In this document: positions 1 to 12,299 of the stretch, piece after piece
Layout: each line of letters begins with the position of its first letter
Position numbering within the stretch: the stretch's first letter is position 1
From: Siniperca chuatsi
Taxonomy: Eukaryota; Chordata; Actinopteri; Centrarchiformes; Sinipercidae
Reading direction: 5' to 3'
Length of the DNA: 64,000 nt
Assembly: GCF_020085105.1 (NCBI RefSeq)
Contig: NC_058044.1
Coordinates: 29,392,206 to 29,456,205 of the forward strand
Notes under the pieces: generated by a model
Told to the model about the DNA's origin: nothing
Databases searched by the model: none
What the model saw: only the letters and a program-made list of their open reading frames with translations
Position numbers and translations under genes: made by a program

Positions 1-1858
1 TCACCTCTGGGCTCAAAAAGTCAATCAGTGCTGTACGTACATGTACACACACCGTACATGGACTAAAGCCAGCATCTTACACAACACAGCCAACACTTAT
101 TTATTTGTTTAGCATTAGTAGTGGCTAAATTGTACAGAGGCTTGTGTATAAATGACAAAAATGTACAATTTCTTCAGTTTCAAATGATTCTCACTGTTCA
201 GGCTAAGCTGTCTGGATAAAAGAATTCTTAAGTTCCAATGGAGGAAGTACAAAAAGGTGGCTCCTTGCCCTTTATTATAAACATGAAAATGTTAACACAC
301 CCTCATTCCCTTTGTTGTCTTATAAGTTCAACACGTTCAGATCAAGACACACCCATGTTGAAGGAAAGCCAAAAATAACATGGAATATTTCATAACATTT
401 ATACCATAAACATTATAATACACTCATTATGTTTCAGTACCTCCCCATTTTTGAGCCCCTGTGAGATGAATCAGTATACTGACAAGATCTCCTACTTAAT
501 GTCTTACTAGCTCATCATTAAGTCTGTGCTGTAAATAACAAGATAATATGAGCAGTTCTTAAGAAGATTAATAGCAAAGTAATCCCATATGTTAACATGA
601 AAACATTCCCTGGATCAGTGAACAACGCCACTGGCAGAGTTTGCTCTTGTGCCTGTCACAGTCATGGGAACATCAGCCAAACTTTGGAGACGAGCTGGAT
701 GACGCGGTATGCAACGAGAAACAAGGGAGTCATTAAAATGTCAGTGACACCTACTCGTGCACAAAGTGACACTAAAACCAAGGAGCAGTTGAAAACCATC
801 AAGTCAAGTCAAGTGAGATCACCAGACCGGTTGGCGTCAATGGTCTACTACTGCAAGTGGAATGGCCTTTAAAGCAATAAAGAGTTCCGCATTCTTTCTG
901 TACGTGACAGCAACGTTCTTGCTGTGTCTCTCTGGCTGTGATCCAGGCGTAATGACACACATATTTGCTTCTAATCCTCTGCAAATTCGTTTGATGCGGA
1001 GTAATCTCTCACCTCGTGGACTTATATACAATTTAAGCACTTACATTTTGGTTGCTTATGGATTTCTCCAGTGAAAAATTGTCTTGTGATTTTTCAAAAC
1101 ATAGGTCCTTCAAAGTACTTATCTACAGTATTTTACCCATTTTTAAACATCACTAAAATAAGCATTTCACTGCTCTTGGTTCAAATCAGTGTTTCTCCAG
1201 AATGTCCACTTTCACAGAACTAAGATAATACGTTTCTTTTAGCTTGATGACAAATGAGTTTCAGTATCCAGTTGGTTTTGAAAAGGTTTTCATATATCAA
1301 GAAGAGGCTGCTGATTCTCCTAACCGCCTGGAGCAACAACATGAAAATGATCAGCAGCAACGTTTATAGACTCAGACCCATGTTTAGCCACCATACACTG
1401 TCAGCTGTCAACAACAACTTTATGAGTGTAAAAAAGTTGTTGTTACATGATGGTTTAAATCAATGAAACCGCTGTGTATCACAGCCAGTACTGGGGCGGT
1501 GGCACCGCTGCCCTTAAGCCACTTTACCTGGTCTTTAAGTGAACATGTATTTGAAGCTGTTCACATGATGTTGCATGCAGTTGTCATCAACTAGTAATCG
1601 GCCATGTCTCTGTTTTGACTCATTGCTGTCTGATTATACACACCTGCTCCTGTTGTCTGCCAGCCAACATGGCCTTGAGCTGATGTAATGGAGCATAATC
1701 TGAGCATAATCATAAAGCCTGAGTGGAAATAAGACTGTGGCACATCTGCAACACTATGACATCTTTGTCTATCAAGCAGCTGTGCAATTTCTAACAATTT
1801 TTAATAGTCTGAGTGATTTCAAACGATCACCTGATAGCTAAAAATCTCTGAGCCTGAC
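1..1858. other. non-coding sequence left of the keratin-like exon
   Basis: No convincing exon was found on either strand. If the minus-strand keratin-like gene continues leftward, its next exon (about 83 bp in type I keratins, encoding a DNARLxLQID-like segment) should lie here or beyond the edge. I did not find one, so this is probably intron. Short open frames here lack family motifs and splice context. Confidence 0.4.
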
Positions 1859-2062
1859 CTGAGCACGGAGCTCCTTGACAGTCTGTTCCTGCTGGGACCA
1901 GTCCCGGGAGCGCGAGGTGCTCCTGACGCCCCAGTCAGCTATCTGAGCCTCCAGACGCCGGTTGGCCTCCTGCAGCCTGTTCACCTGCTCCAGGAAGCCC
2001 TTCAAGCGGGTGTTCAGACCCCACATGTTGTGACTGGAGTCCTGCAGCAAGTCCATGAAGAC
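1859..2062 (-). CDS. first coding exon of a type I keratin-like intermediate filament gene (partial)
   Basis: This minus-strand exon encodes the start of an intermediate-filament rod. With the first ATG at 2056 the protein begins MDLLQDSSHNMWG and runs directly into a helix-initiation motif (LNTRLKGFLEQVNRLQEAN), then a coil 1A stretch ending RDWSQQEQTVKELRAQ. The RDW...ELRAQ ending and the codon-phase-0 exon end match the end of exon 1 in type I keratins such as keratin 18. The exon has a good acceptor (ctctctcag) before 2062 and a weaker donor (gtcagg) after 1859, so it is at least the second exon and the ATG may follow a non-coding exon. The head is almost absent, which is unusual for a keratin. 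Keratin-222 is one candidate because its head is degenerate in mammals, but this is inference. Downstream rod exons are not visible. Confidence 0.6.
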
Positions 2063-2315
2063 CTGAGAGAGTGCACACCCAAATGTTTACAGACACACAA
2101 CACGAGCCGCTGATATTTCCATACAGTCAAATGAGACAACACAGCTGAGAGCCCAAGCATTCCGAGTACGCGACTGACAGACTTACTATGTTGCTTGCAA
2201 AATGCATACACAGAGTTATGAAGTTCCAACTTTCACAGCAACAGTCTGCCACCCATTTGAGATCACACAGTGCCAGAGGCGTTTACTAGGTAAATGTTTA
2301 CCCAGCGATACTCAC

Positions 2316-2540
2316 CTGAGACAACGTGGCCTTCCACAGAATAAAGCACACTAAGTGTAGTAACGAGGCAGCAAAAGTCCCTCCGTCTGTTCACCTGGTC
2401 ACACTGAGCCGATCCACCACACCCCACAGCTTAGCCACATTCCTCTACAGCGAGCTGGTCAACACGTTCTCCTTCCCCACTGTGTCCCAGGTCATCAGCA
2501 GCAGCAGGCCCCTGAGACCGAGCAGACAGGCTGCCATTAG
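2316..2540 (-). other. probable 5' non-coding exon of the keratin-like gene; contains a broken signal-peptide-like frame
   Basis: A strong minus-strand donor (TCTCAG then gtgagt) ends an exon at 2316, and a matching acceptor lies at 2063 (253-bp intron, phase 0 to the next exon). Read in the phase of the keratin-like exon, the upstream sequence starts at an ATG (2537) with a hydrophobic stretch (MAACLLGLRGLLLLM), then meets TAG at 2447 and TGA at 2393 before the donor. The simplest reading is a 5' UTR exon in which the frame is accidental. A decayed coding exon is the alternative. The upstream boundary is unknown. Confidence 0.35.
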
Positions 2541-2679
2541 CCTGCCAGTATCGCTGTTTGTGTGTCAGTCTGTAGTCTTCAGGGTCAGCCACGACGGGGA
2601 TGTTCCTCTCTGTCCCACCACACCCCCGAGGCAGCATGTGGGAGAGGGGAGAGCAGTGGGGTAAGCACTGACTGGACAC

Positions 2680-3366
2680 AGTGCTTACATCACCAGCACT
2701 CTGGGGCCCTTTGTATTCTCTGATCCAGGATTACTGAGCTGCTTTCAAACAGGCAGCAACACAAGCTGTGGAGGGAATGTTCAGGGAGATGCAGTGACAG
2801 GACCTGTGTGTGAGTGTATGTGTGGATTTGAGTGGTGCTTTAATAAGAGGTTACCGTTCCATGTTCTATAATTAATGGGAAACTGCACTGAAGTCATGTA
2901 ATACACACTTTGTGCAGAGTTAGATATTGCTCAACAGTATTGGCTGGTTTTAGAGAATAACAGAGTGTTTGTGTCTGTCTGGGCCAAAGGTTTCATCTTC
3001 TAAATATCATAATGTGGCTTCATTATATCATTGGATACAATGATATACCACAACTACAGCCCTGCATTTCGGCAGAGACACATTATGGCTTTAGTGCTTC
3101 TGGAATTTTAATATATTTTCATAGCTATCTTCTACAACCAGCAGACAGACTGTATAGCATTGTCACAGACATCAATATTGTATTGAAAATATTTAAGGTG
3201 TTATGCTAAGAAGATGTATGTTTGGTTAGGTTAGGGGTGTGGTATAAAGATTCCATTGGGTACTTTGTGATCCAAATGTAAACAAACGGTGTTTGGTGTT
3301 CCCCAACTGATTGACAGGTCATTTTTAAAGCACAGAATAACACCATACAACAACAACAACTAAATT
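2680..3366. other. intergenic, nothing recognised
   Basis: AT-rich sequence with only short open frames and no splice-supported exon, RNA gene or clear repeat edge. Confidence 0.5.
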
Positions 3367-4147
3367 TTAAAGTACCCCTCCACTCAAAAATGTGTTTTTC
3401 TTATGTTTATGTCCCCTAAAATGTCAGACCTTGACTTTACTGACTTGTATCTGTGCAAAGTTTGTCTCTAGAGAGGTGTTTTCATTTCCTCTGCTGAAGT
3501 GTCTGTACACTTCCCTAAAATCTGAGATTCAAGCTAGATTTGGGACGTCACAAATTCAAAAGCCAATCCAGCAAACGTGGTAGAGTGTACAGTTTTTTGG
3601 ATGTAACCGGACCCTGGAGCTTCCTTCCACTATCTACTAACGTTACGTAATAACAATGTGAACACACTGTAACATCGTAGCAGATATTATTGTATGTTTC
3701 ACAACCACTGACACTGTGTCAGCCACTGCCAGTTACAAACTAACAAACAACATAAACAAATAAAAGATGCTAACTACATTTACCATTCTGATAAGTCTGC
3801 TAGTCGCCGATTTTGGTGCACAATAGACTCCTCATCTGGGTCTGACTGAGGCTCAAACATGTACGGTATGTTTCCTCTAACTCTAGCAAATCTTGACGCG
3901 CACCGCTCTCTCACCATGGATGTATGTCTCTCACCCACATCCATGCTCTCACCGACACCGGTCAGCCTAACACGCAGCGGTGGTGGGCGGGGCATTCAGA
4001 GATCCAGAATTTCTCAATGAGGGAGAAAGAGTAGATGTGCTTCCAGTTTCTTTTTACTTTTTATGTGGGATGACCATGTTAAACAAAATATTAATCATAG
4101 CGGAGTATTTTTACATACTTTAAAATGTGTCTGGAGGGGAGCTTTAA
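3367..4147. mobile_element. TTAA-flanked inverted-repeat element (non-autonomous DNA transposon)
   Basis: The left end reads TTAAAGTACCCCTCCACTC. The right end read in reverse is TTAAAGCTCCCCTCCAGAC, an imperfect terminal inverted repeat of about 19 bp. Both ends carry TTAA, the target site duplicated by piggyBac-type transposases. The 780-bp interior has no transposase frame, so this would be a MITE-like derivative mobilised in trans. The superfamily is inferred from the TTAA ends only. Confidence 0.7.
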
Positions 4148-4589
4148 GTTATTGATGCTTTCTGATACTGCTTACATGAGACTATGTAACTTGCTGAACA
4201 GTGGCCACTGTGGCTGCAAGTGGAAATCACATGCTAAATGCAGCTTAATGGTCTGGTCACACCAGAAAATGTCATAGCAAAGTCTATCTGTGCATCTTTG
4301 TGAAAAAGGTGGTGCTAGAAGCTTAGTGACGTAATGGACTAGCAGGGCTAGTTTGTTGAATCAGCTGACGAGCTAACTGCTGACATTTTAGCAAGCTGAG
4401 TCAGAATAGTTCTCCAAGCCACCAACCTTGATAACCATCAGTAAGAAAGCTAGCTAGGTAAGTCTCTATCATCACAATAAGTTCAGGCAGTTTATTAAAG
4501 AGACATATTTGTGACATTGACTCCTGTCTCATTAATAGTTTATAATCCAGCAGAGGAGGTTAAATAAAAGTGGATGGTGCAACACAGTT

Positions 4590-4650
4590 AATAATTTCAA
4601 GTTCAATAACTTTATTGTCATTGTGCAAGCACAACGAATTTGCAGTTGCA
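4590..4650. repeat. dispersed fish repeat (TTTATTGTCATTGTGCAAGC type)
   Basis: The segment around 'aactttattgtcattgtgc' followed by 'acaacgaatttgcagttgca' is a motif I recognise from many teleost introns and intergenic regions, where it forms part of short interspersed repeats. The full edges are unclear. The solo LTR at 4834 lies shortly downstream. Confidence 0.5.
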
Positions 4651-4833
4651 TCAACCTCAAATGGTGCGTTTGTGTTTAAGACTTCACACATATTTACAAA
4701 GAATAAATAAGACAGGAATGAGATAAGAAAATAAACTATAAGCGATAAAACGATAAAATACAACTTCTGAGGGTGCAAAAAACATCAGCAGCAAAAGTGC
4801 AGTAAAGGTGCGGTGTGACAGATATGCAGTGAT

Positions 4834-4922
4834 TGTCATAGTTAGCCACATTGCTTTCCCTATCCTTGTGTACTCTAGTGTGCTCTCTTCTCCTGGTGTT
4901 CCTTGTCAGTCCTCTGTTTGTC

Positions 4923-4961
<39 letters not shown>

Positions 4962-5497
4962 CGGCCTGGGCGGGGTTCCCTGGTTTTCCCTCCTGCTGCG
5001 CATCACCGGCACACCTGAAGTTCATCATCCAATCGGTCTCCATAGTATATCTACCTGGCTCTACCTCACAACCAGCGCCAGATCGTCTCCGTACGACACC
5101 TTTCGCCACGGCTCTCTTCTCGACTCAGTTAAGTTTAAGTTTGTTACGCGTTATTGTTATATCTCGTGTAACCCTGTCTGTCTCTGCCACAGAGTCACTC
5201 CCCACCGAGTGTTCCCTGATCTCTGCAACGCCGCTTCCCTGCTCTACCAGCCACGCTACCCAAGCCATATCCAGAAGCCCTGCTCAGCGCCTACGCCCCT
5301 TGGAACCCAGCCGGTGCTCCACAGACTGTGTCAGTAGACTGCGCACCTGTCCCCAGCGAACTACACCTGTTCCGCCCGCTCTGGAAGAGCGCTCAGCGAC
5401 CTATACTGGTGTACAAATAAAAACTGTTAAAACCAACTATTCGACTCTCCACCTCGCTGTGTTCCGCTTTTGGGTCCTTAGATCGTAACCCATAACA
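4834..5497 (+). mobile_element. solo LTR of a retrotransposon with 5-bp target-site duplication
   Basis: The element starts TGTCATAG and ends CCATAACA (TG...CA with short inverted ends). It is flanked on both sides by the same five bases, GTGAT (4829-4833 and 5498-5502). Inside are a TG microsatellite (about 4925-4960) and a poly(A) signal AATAAA (about 5416) before a U5-like end, giving plus-strand orientation. At 664 bp with no internal gag/pol, it is best explained as a solo LTR left by recombination between two LTRs. The clan (Ty3-like or other) cannot be decided without a database. The open frames of 226 and 144 codons across it are fortuitous. Confidence 0.82.
4925..4960. repeat. (TG)n microsatellite inside the solo LTR
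   Basis: About 18 uninterrupted TG units. Confidence 0.9.
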
Positions 5498-5809
5498 GTG
5501 ATGGTGTCTTGGGGTGTTGAATGAAGTGCGGTTGGTGTAGAAATAATAATAATTTATAAAAGCTTCCTCCATTTTGGACCCTCCGGCTCTATCCTATCTC
5601 AAAGGTCACTGGCAAGACGGCTTGCGATTGGTCAACAGTGCAAATTTGTGGTTCACCAAAGTTTAACTCGTAAAAAAAGATTTGTGTGGATTTACTGCCA
5701 CAAAGATTTCAGCTTTTTAAATACTGGTGTTAACGCATGGGCATTAGTAGAGAAATGAGTCGTGAAGTCAGTAAACTAACTAGTATTGTCACAGCAACAT
5801 TCATCTTAA

Positions 5810-5945
5810 GTTTGCTAACATTAGCCACCATATGCTACTGGTCTTACTAGACCAATTTAACTTTTGATAGGAAAGAATATAGGAAGAATATATTTACTTC
5901 TTTCAAAGGTTAAATAGTCTCACTTCAATGATTTGCTCACATTAC
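5810..5945 (+). repeat. dispersed repeat, related copy at 17340-17545
   Basis: Shares 'gctaacattagccacc' followed by 'gctactggtc' and 'accagaccaa'-like text, then a 'tctttcaaa.gtta' and 'gtctcactt' segment, in the same order as the copy in keratin intron 3. Ends were not determined. Confidence 0.6.
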
Positions 5946-6548
5946 AAAAAGAAAAGCCTACTGTATACTTTAAAGTATGATCAGTTTACAAAAATGCAGT
6001 TTTTTTATCCATAGCCTAAGTGTGAATGGTACAGTTAGATCTGAATCTGTCGTGATATAGGGTTTCACTGTTAGGATAAACTCATTTTAATCTTAATTAA
6101 TGTGTGTCTAATTTGTCTTCCAGGAGCCACTTTTGTAAATTTGCAAATACTGTATCTGAGGATCAGATGACTTCTCCCTTGGGTAAACAAGCCTGCTTTG
6201 CTAATAGGCAGGATGTGGGGATCATTAATACAGACTGACCGCACACTTCTATCTGCTACAACCATTGTACAAATGCTGTCTGCCTAGACTTCTATTCTTT
6301 CCACAGAGAAACGACAGAGGGGTAGCAGCCAGCTGACTTTCTCATGTGGTTTTGCTGACAGTTTGTCAGGGTTGTGGTTGTCATCCATCTGTATGGTCAT
6401 AAAGAGAAAGAGACAGAGAGAGATGGATTGATAGAGAGTGAAAGAGTGACAGATAAAGAGAGAGAGGGAGAAAATGTCCATTATAGGACAGTAAAACCGG
6501 AAAATGTGGTGGGAAGAGGGAAAAATGTTACTGGCAATTTTAATAATT

Positions 6549-6549
<1 letters not shown>

Positions 6550-6580
<31 letters not shown>
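6550..6580. repeat. (AC)n microsatellite
   Basis: About 15 AC units. Confidence 0.9.
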
Positions 6581-6583
<3 letters not shown>

Positions 6584-7603
6584 GCATGCTGACTAACCAA
6601 ACAGTGCCAGACAGAACTGCCAGGACACTTACCGTCATCACACTCCCACACCCTCTCAGCAGCGTGGAATCCTGTTGGCAAGAGAACAGGGATGACGATG
6701 ACGGCGATTATTAATGTCGTTAGTTAAAATCCTGGAAAACGACACCTGTCAGGGCGTTGCGGGCAGCTTTGTTCTAAGTATCTGGGACAGATGATTTCTA
6801 CTGTGACTACAATGCCACCAAGCCTGTTTTTAGTTGTCATGTTGCTCCCACAAAGATCCAAGAAAAAGCCTTCGTCGCACGACATTTGCAGGAGTGTTTT
6901 GTCAGAGGTATCACGTAACTGAGGGTTACAGGGAAAAGCAGGTAGTGACTTGTTAGTCAAATTTCAGGAGCAGAGGTGAAGGCTTTAGAGGTGAACACTG
7001 GCTACAAGACAATGAAAATAAACAAGTCAGCCTCAGATTACGGCTTTCACACTGAACAGTCTTAATAGCTCCCTCATGTACCTCACCTCTGTGACTTTAC
7101 ATTCCTCTGCCTCTGTTCCCCTGGGCGCTTAGGAGCTCTTTGATTGTTTCTCATGTGATCCCTCAGTTTTTGCACAAGAAGCCTTTTACTAAAGGTGTTT
7201 GACAGACAAAAAAAAAAAAAGAAACACCTGTTATAAAAACATACAATAGCTTTGATCCATTCTCAAACAATATTTAACAATTATAAAACAAACTGCCAGG
7301 AGGTTTTTGTCTGTACATGATATCATTACGCAAGCCACTTGAGTTCTGGATTGGAAGGTATTGTGGTTTAAATACAAAACCGCAGAAGGGATTATCTTCA
7401 CATAAACTCTTTACCAGACTTTGCTGTAGGGGCTATGTTCAGCTAAAGCATGTTTCATGTGCTTTTATAATAACAGAAGGTCTTAAGAATACCACATAAC
7501 TCAACCTGCGACCCTCAGGACTTATTTATACCTGTCAAGCGCCCATTCAAGTGCTCATTATTTATGCTTAAAATGAAAATAATCACTTTAATCATTGTAT
7601 CAT

Positions 7604-7850
7604 TTAAAGCTGCACTAATAAATATTTTTATTTCAACAATGGGTCAAATAAGTATGTGTAATGTGAAAGGGGTTGCTCGTGGTGACAAAGCAACAGTGAA
7701 ATTATCAGCCAACTCTACAGTTTCCCTCAGCTCTATGGACAGTTTTAGCATCTTTCAGCTCATTGTTTTGGTTTTCCGGCCCTAAACTTTACTGTTTACT
7801 TTAGTTTTTTACTTTACTTTAGTTCAATCTCACCGCTTTCATCAGCAAGT
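7604..7850 (+). mobile_element. TTAA-type MITE copy (5' part), family of 28957-29438
   Basis: Begins TTAAAGCTGCACTAATAAAT and continues parallel to the complete copy at 28957 ('tcaacaatg.gtcaaa', 'taatgtgaaaggggttgctc', 'ctcagctctatgga'). Similarity fades after 7850. A piece resembling the family's 3' part reappears at 8720-8830 ('accaaacggcagacagacac'), which suggests an insertion or rearrangement of about 0.9 kb inside the copy. Confidence 0.7.
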
Positions 7851-10504
7851 ACGTTCATAAAGGCGGGCTATAACCAAAGGGATGCCCTATGAATAAAAAT
7901 CTTCACATATGCTTCCAAACAATACGCATCTTTGCATCACGTCGCGCAATATTGCCTTATATTATGCTATCACATGAACCAAGCTTAGCTAGCTAGCTAG
8001 CTGGTTTACATATAGACAGTCTAACCTTGAGAGAGAATGTGCTGAGGGAGGCAGCTAAGGGGAGTGCAACTTTGTAGAGCTGGATTCAGACTATCAACAG
8101 GCCAGCGGGTGAAGCATTACGATGCAGAAATGTCAAGCAATAATAATTGCATAATTAATTTAATGTCAAGTAGGCCTATTTTCTCAGAAGTTGGAAGTAA
8201 GCTAATAACTAACTAAAAATGAATATTTCAATCAATGATAAACACGCAGTTTATTATATCTGTGCATAGTATTGTGAATGAGTTTAATCTTAAACATAAT
8301 GTTAAAGAGAGTGCTTTTCTGTTAACCCCAAAAGCTCCGGTTCAGAGAGCATTGGAGAGCCTGCCCATAAAATAAAATACTTCTAATAGCTATAGTGAAA
8401 TATGGGATGGTAAGGCCAAAAAATATGTTCATGAAATCCTATATGACATTTTGTAATTGTTATGTATTCTGGGACATATTTTCACATACAAAACTAGATA
8501 TAGCCTAATCCAGTCTCATTCCTGGGCTTCACCAGGAATCATTGAGTCAAGCCACTGTCAGCATCACGTCCATGAAAATTCAACTGACTACACTAAAGTG
8601 TGTCTTTCCAGACCAAAGAGTGAGGTAGAGTTTCTTTGTTAAAGCACTAAAGAAATAAAATGGAACTGGATTGAAAAGAATGATAGCATTTCCCGTTCCA
8701 TTTAGCCCCTCAAAACGTCCGTGCACGTCCCTGCTCATCAGCCTCATTTAGTTTTAAGCAAAAAAAAGCTACGATAAACCCACTGCTACTTTCCTAACAC
8801 CAAACGGCAGACAGACACAGTTACTGACTCGCTCAGAGGTTGCCAACTATTTTCAATGGAAAGTAACTCAAGCCTGCTCGAAAAGTCGCTAGATGTCGCA
8901 TAACGTAACTATTTACATGTATACACGTTTTAAAAAAAATGAAAGTTAAAATAATTAAGTCACGCTATACTTAACTGACTGACTAGATTTATCATTAGCT
9001 ATTTTTCAGGCTGCTATCATCTCATCAATATTAATCCAAATCTATCTCTAATTTCAAAAACTTTTTATGAAGGTAGTTGTATAGACTGTGGAATGGAACA
9101 TAGAGTAGAGAGGATCCAGACACTGGAACAAACTCCCTCTTGTAAACTCTGTGTATTTTGAGAAAAATAAAACTTAAATAATCAAGTCAAATCATTCAGA
9201 AGGAAAAAAAAGGAGAAGGAGTGCCCCGGACAAACAATGGGGATCAGTGATTGGTCATAGGTATGCCCATGCGTCATGAGATAGGTACGCTATGGCCAAA
9301 AGTATGTGTACTACTTTTGGTCTGGGGCAGTTTCTAATGGTTTATTCACACAGTCACTTTACAGACACACACCAGTCAATCAACAGGCCCATCCTAATGT
9401 AGCTCAGACTGTATCAGCATCAGAATGTGCACATTTTCAGCTAAAAACGTCCACACTTTCGAGTTTGATGCTGATCATACCAGTGGTAATGAACAATTAT
9501 GTAGCGGCTGTGTTAAGAGACTAAAAGACACACCTCATTCCATACATTTCATAGTTAATGGTCTAGAAGACAGCTATGACAGATGAAAAAAACAATCCTT
9601 TGAAGGCAACTATGTAATGAAGGGAACAGCTCGATTCTTCACACACATGCATGAACCGGGCAGGGTGGCTCCTCCTGATTGAAGCTGGTTGGAAATTCCA
9701 CCACGTAGAGAACATCATGAATCCTGGTTTGTGCCATCCCACTCTGGTTCTTACATCATAATGAGGGACCACAGCAAGAAAAAGCAACAGAAAAACAAAG
9801 CCTACATGACCAATAACAATAAGTAAGAGTTTCACATTTTGGGTAAATTGCTAGTTGTATACATAGCCTGAGAGAATTCTAAAAAATTACATTGAAGTCA
9901 GTATCATTAAATATTTGCATTATATTCAAAGTAGTACTGCGACAGGGCCCGAAAAACTATTATCCTCGTCATAATTTGTTTGACACTTTACAAAGCACCT
10001 CAAAGTTACACAATACTTGCTCCACACAAAACAATTACGTTAGGAGTGCCACACTTAGCTGTCATTCAGTGTTATGTAGAACAAGGATGGGCAAATATTT
10101 CCAACAGCTGAACAAGTCAGGGCCGTGTACTCGATGCTGTTACTGGCAGTTGGTGGGGTCAGCACAGGGGCTGGTGGATCGGGTGTGGGTATGTCTGGTA
10201 AGGTGACGAGGTCAACTGAGAAGAGGCGCTTCTTTGTTTGATCTATCCAGCCAACGCGTGATAATGTGACAACATGATGAACCCAAATTACATTCCCAGA
10301 ACAGCCCGCCACTAACAAGTGATTCTCTTCTCCTACCTTCTCTCTCTTCTCTCTTGAGCACCACAAGCCGAGTGCCATACAGTTCCATTATATTCCAAAA
10401 AAAAAAGGCAGACATCTTTACGGCCGATATCTCGGCAAAATGGCACTACAGGTAAGAGGAAAAATATGTATTTTTGATTTTGGGGTGAACTGTCCCTTTA
10501 AGCT
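7851..10504. other. intergenic, mostly unrecognised
   Basis: AT-rich sequence with a MITE 3' fragment around 8720-8830. No gene, RNA or regulatory element could be supported. Confidence 0.45.
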
Positions 10505-10905
10505 ATGATTTTTATGCCACCGCATCATGTTTTCGGGTTGTCCGACCGGAATTTCTTCAAATTTGGCACAAACGTCCACTTGGACTCAAGGATGAACTGT
10601 TTAGAATTTGATTGTCTATGGTCAAAGGTCACTTTGACCTCACAAACCATGTTTTGGCCATAACAAAATAATTGATGACCATAATTCACAGTTGGTCGGG
10701 CAATGACTTGGTGACACTTTTGACTCAAAGGTAGAGGTCACCGTGACCTCAAAATGACCTTGATAAACACGTTTTTGGCCATAACTCAAGAATTGATGCG
10801 CTAATTATGAGAACATTCCACACAGATGTTTAATGGGATACAACGAAGAAATTAGGTCAACTTCACTGTGACATCATAACGTCCTGGAAAAACACTTTTT
10901 TCCAC
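10505..10905 (+). repeat. dispersed fish repeat (ATTTGGCACAAACGTCCACT / GGTCAAAGGTCA type)
   Basis: Recognisable from phrases such as 'aaatttggcacaaacgtcca', 'ggtcactgtgacctcaaaa' and 'ttggccataactcaagaatt', which recur in many teleost genomes. A matching terminal phrase ('ggttggcggaggcatacg') appears at 11265-11290, so the copy may extend to about 11305 with unrelated sequence at 10920-11220. A 90-codon-scale open frame on the minus strand here is a repeat shadow. Confidence 0.65.
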
Positions 10906-11305
10906 GTATTGGAGCGCGCCTAGCTAAGTGAGTTTCGCCTGCAGCTCATAGAGAGGCTTTGCATCTAAAAATACCAGGAGAAAACAAAAGCCCCACATTT
11001 TGTGTAGCTATACTCTATAAGAATCCAGCTTTACATAGTGATCAAGTACATGTGTACCTGTTCAGCCAATACATCTATAATAATCCTTCATTAATCAGTT
11101 CAACATTGTATATTCACTGGAATCATACATATGTATCATCAATATAATGATAACCTTCATTTAGCCAAAAAATACACTTTATACCTTTTTATTCAATTCC
11201 TTCCAAGTATTCACTACATATATTATGAGTCTGGACAGACATGGATGTAAACTGCAACTCGACTGGTTGGCGGAGGCATACGTCCGCGGGGCGGTGATTC
11301 TAGTT

Positions 11306-12299
11306 CAACATCACATATGATATTTTATTTTATATCTATAGTTTAACCAGTTCTTATGCAAACGAAATTACTAAAGGAGTGATTTCTTTTGTATTCTTTT
11401 ATATAAAATATTGTTTGAATAAACTAAATGAGCAAAGAAAATACTGTTAAATGCTGCATAAATCTGTCCAAAAAAAAGTTACCATTTCTAACCTTTTTCA
11501 CTATTAGCATTCCAACCTCACTGAAGTTCAGCCAGGTGATGTTTATGTTAGTGCCCTTAGTTGAGTGATTTAGGTCCGACATTCCATTCCATTCCATTCC
11601 AATCAGGACAGTTTAGTGTAAGGACGCAGGGGTTAATTGAACTTGTTGCATTCGAAACTTGCCACTTTGTCAGTTTTACTTTAAGTTTTGCTTTCAGCAA
11701 GCCAGGTGGTCAAATCTCAATCTAAATACGCATAAGCAGAGGTTGGCAGAGTGTTTACACAGTTTTCTGAATGTAGCCACTAGAGGGAAAAATTTGACAA
11801 AATGGACAAACCACAAAATGCATTAGAAACTCTGCCATAAAAACAAAATAGAATGACATTAATCTCACAGAAAGACATGGACAAACAAAAGGCTAATATT
11901 GGTCTGACACTATACATATCTTGAAAAACCAATATATTGGTCTAACCTCAATTTTAGCTTCTGTGTTGTACTAACTCTTGCAGAGCCTGACTTAATTCTG
12001 TCTCTTATTTATTTAGAAATCATGTCTCAAACTGTGATTGTGAATTTTGTTGAAAAATTCACCACTGACAGAGCTACGCCCACAGGCTTTTATTCCACAA
12101 CCTGGAAACAACTCAAATCCCTAGTTTAAGCTGCAGTTTTGGTCTTACCTTTGTTTTAACCGTGTCATTATAACCCTAGTTTAAGGTTGACTGTTAATCC
12201 TGGTGTAATGTCCTTTGTCAGTGTAACCCTAATTTAAAAAATCCTTTAGTTCTTAGTTTAGTTACTAATCTTCAAGATCAAGTTTAAACCTGCATTAAT
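11306..12299. other. intergenic, nothing recognised
   Basis: Contains a short tandem CATTC run (11582-11600). There is no supported exon. Confidence 0.45.

Larger units (their letters stand above)
5503..7603. other. intergenic with repeat fragments
   Basis: Contains a fragment at about 5810-5945 that resembles the repeat in keratin intron 3 (17340-17545), and a purine-rich AGAGAG stretch (about 6400-6470) before a CA microsatellite. No exon is supported. Confidence 0.5.

Noticed and set aside
2431..2679. 82-codon minus-strand frame (DPEDYRLTHKQRYWQ)
   Set aside because: It is out of phase with the splice-supported frame that joins the keratin-like exon and has no recognised motif.
4808..5488. 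226-codon open frame
   Set aside because: It falls inside the solo LTR and crosses its TG microsatellite; LTRs of this kind have no such protein.
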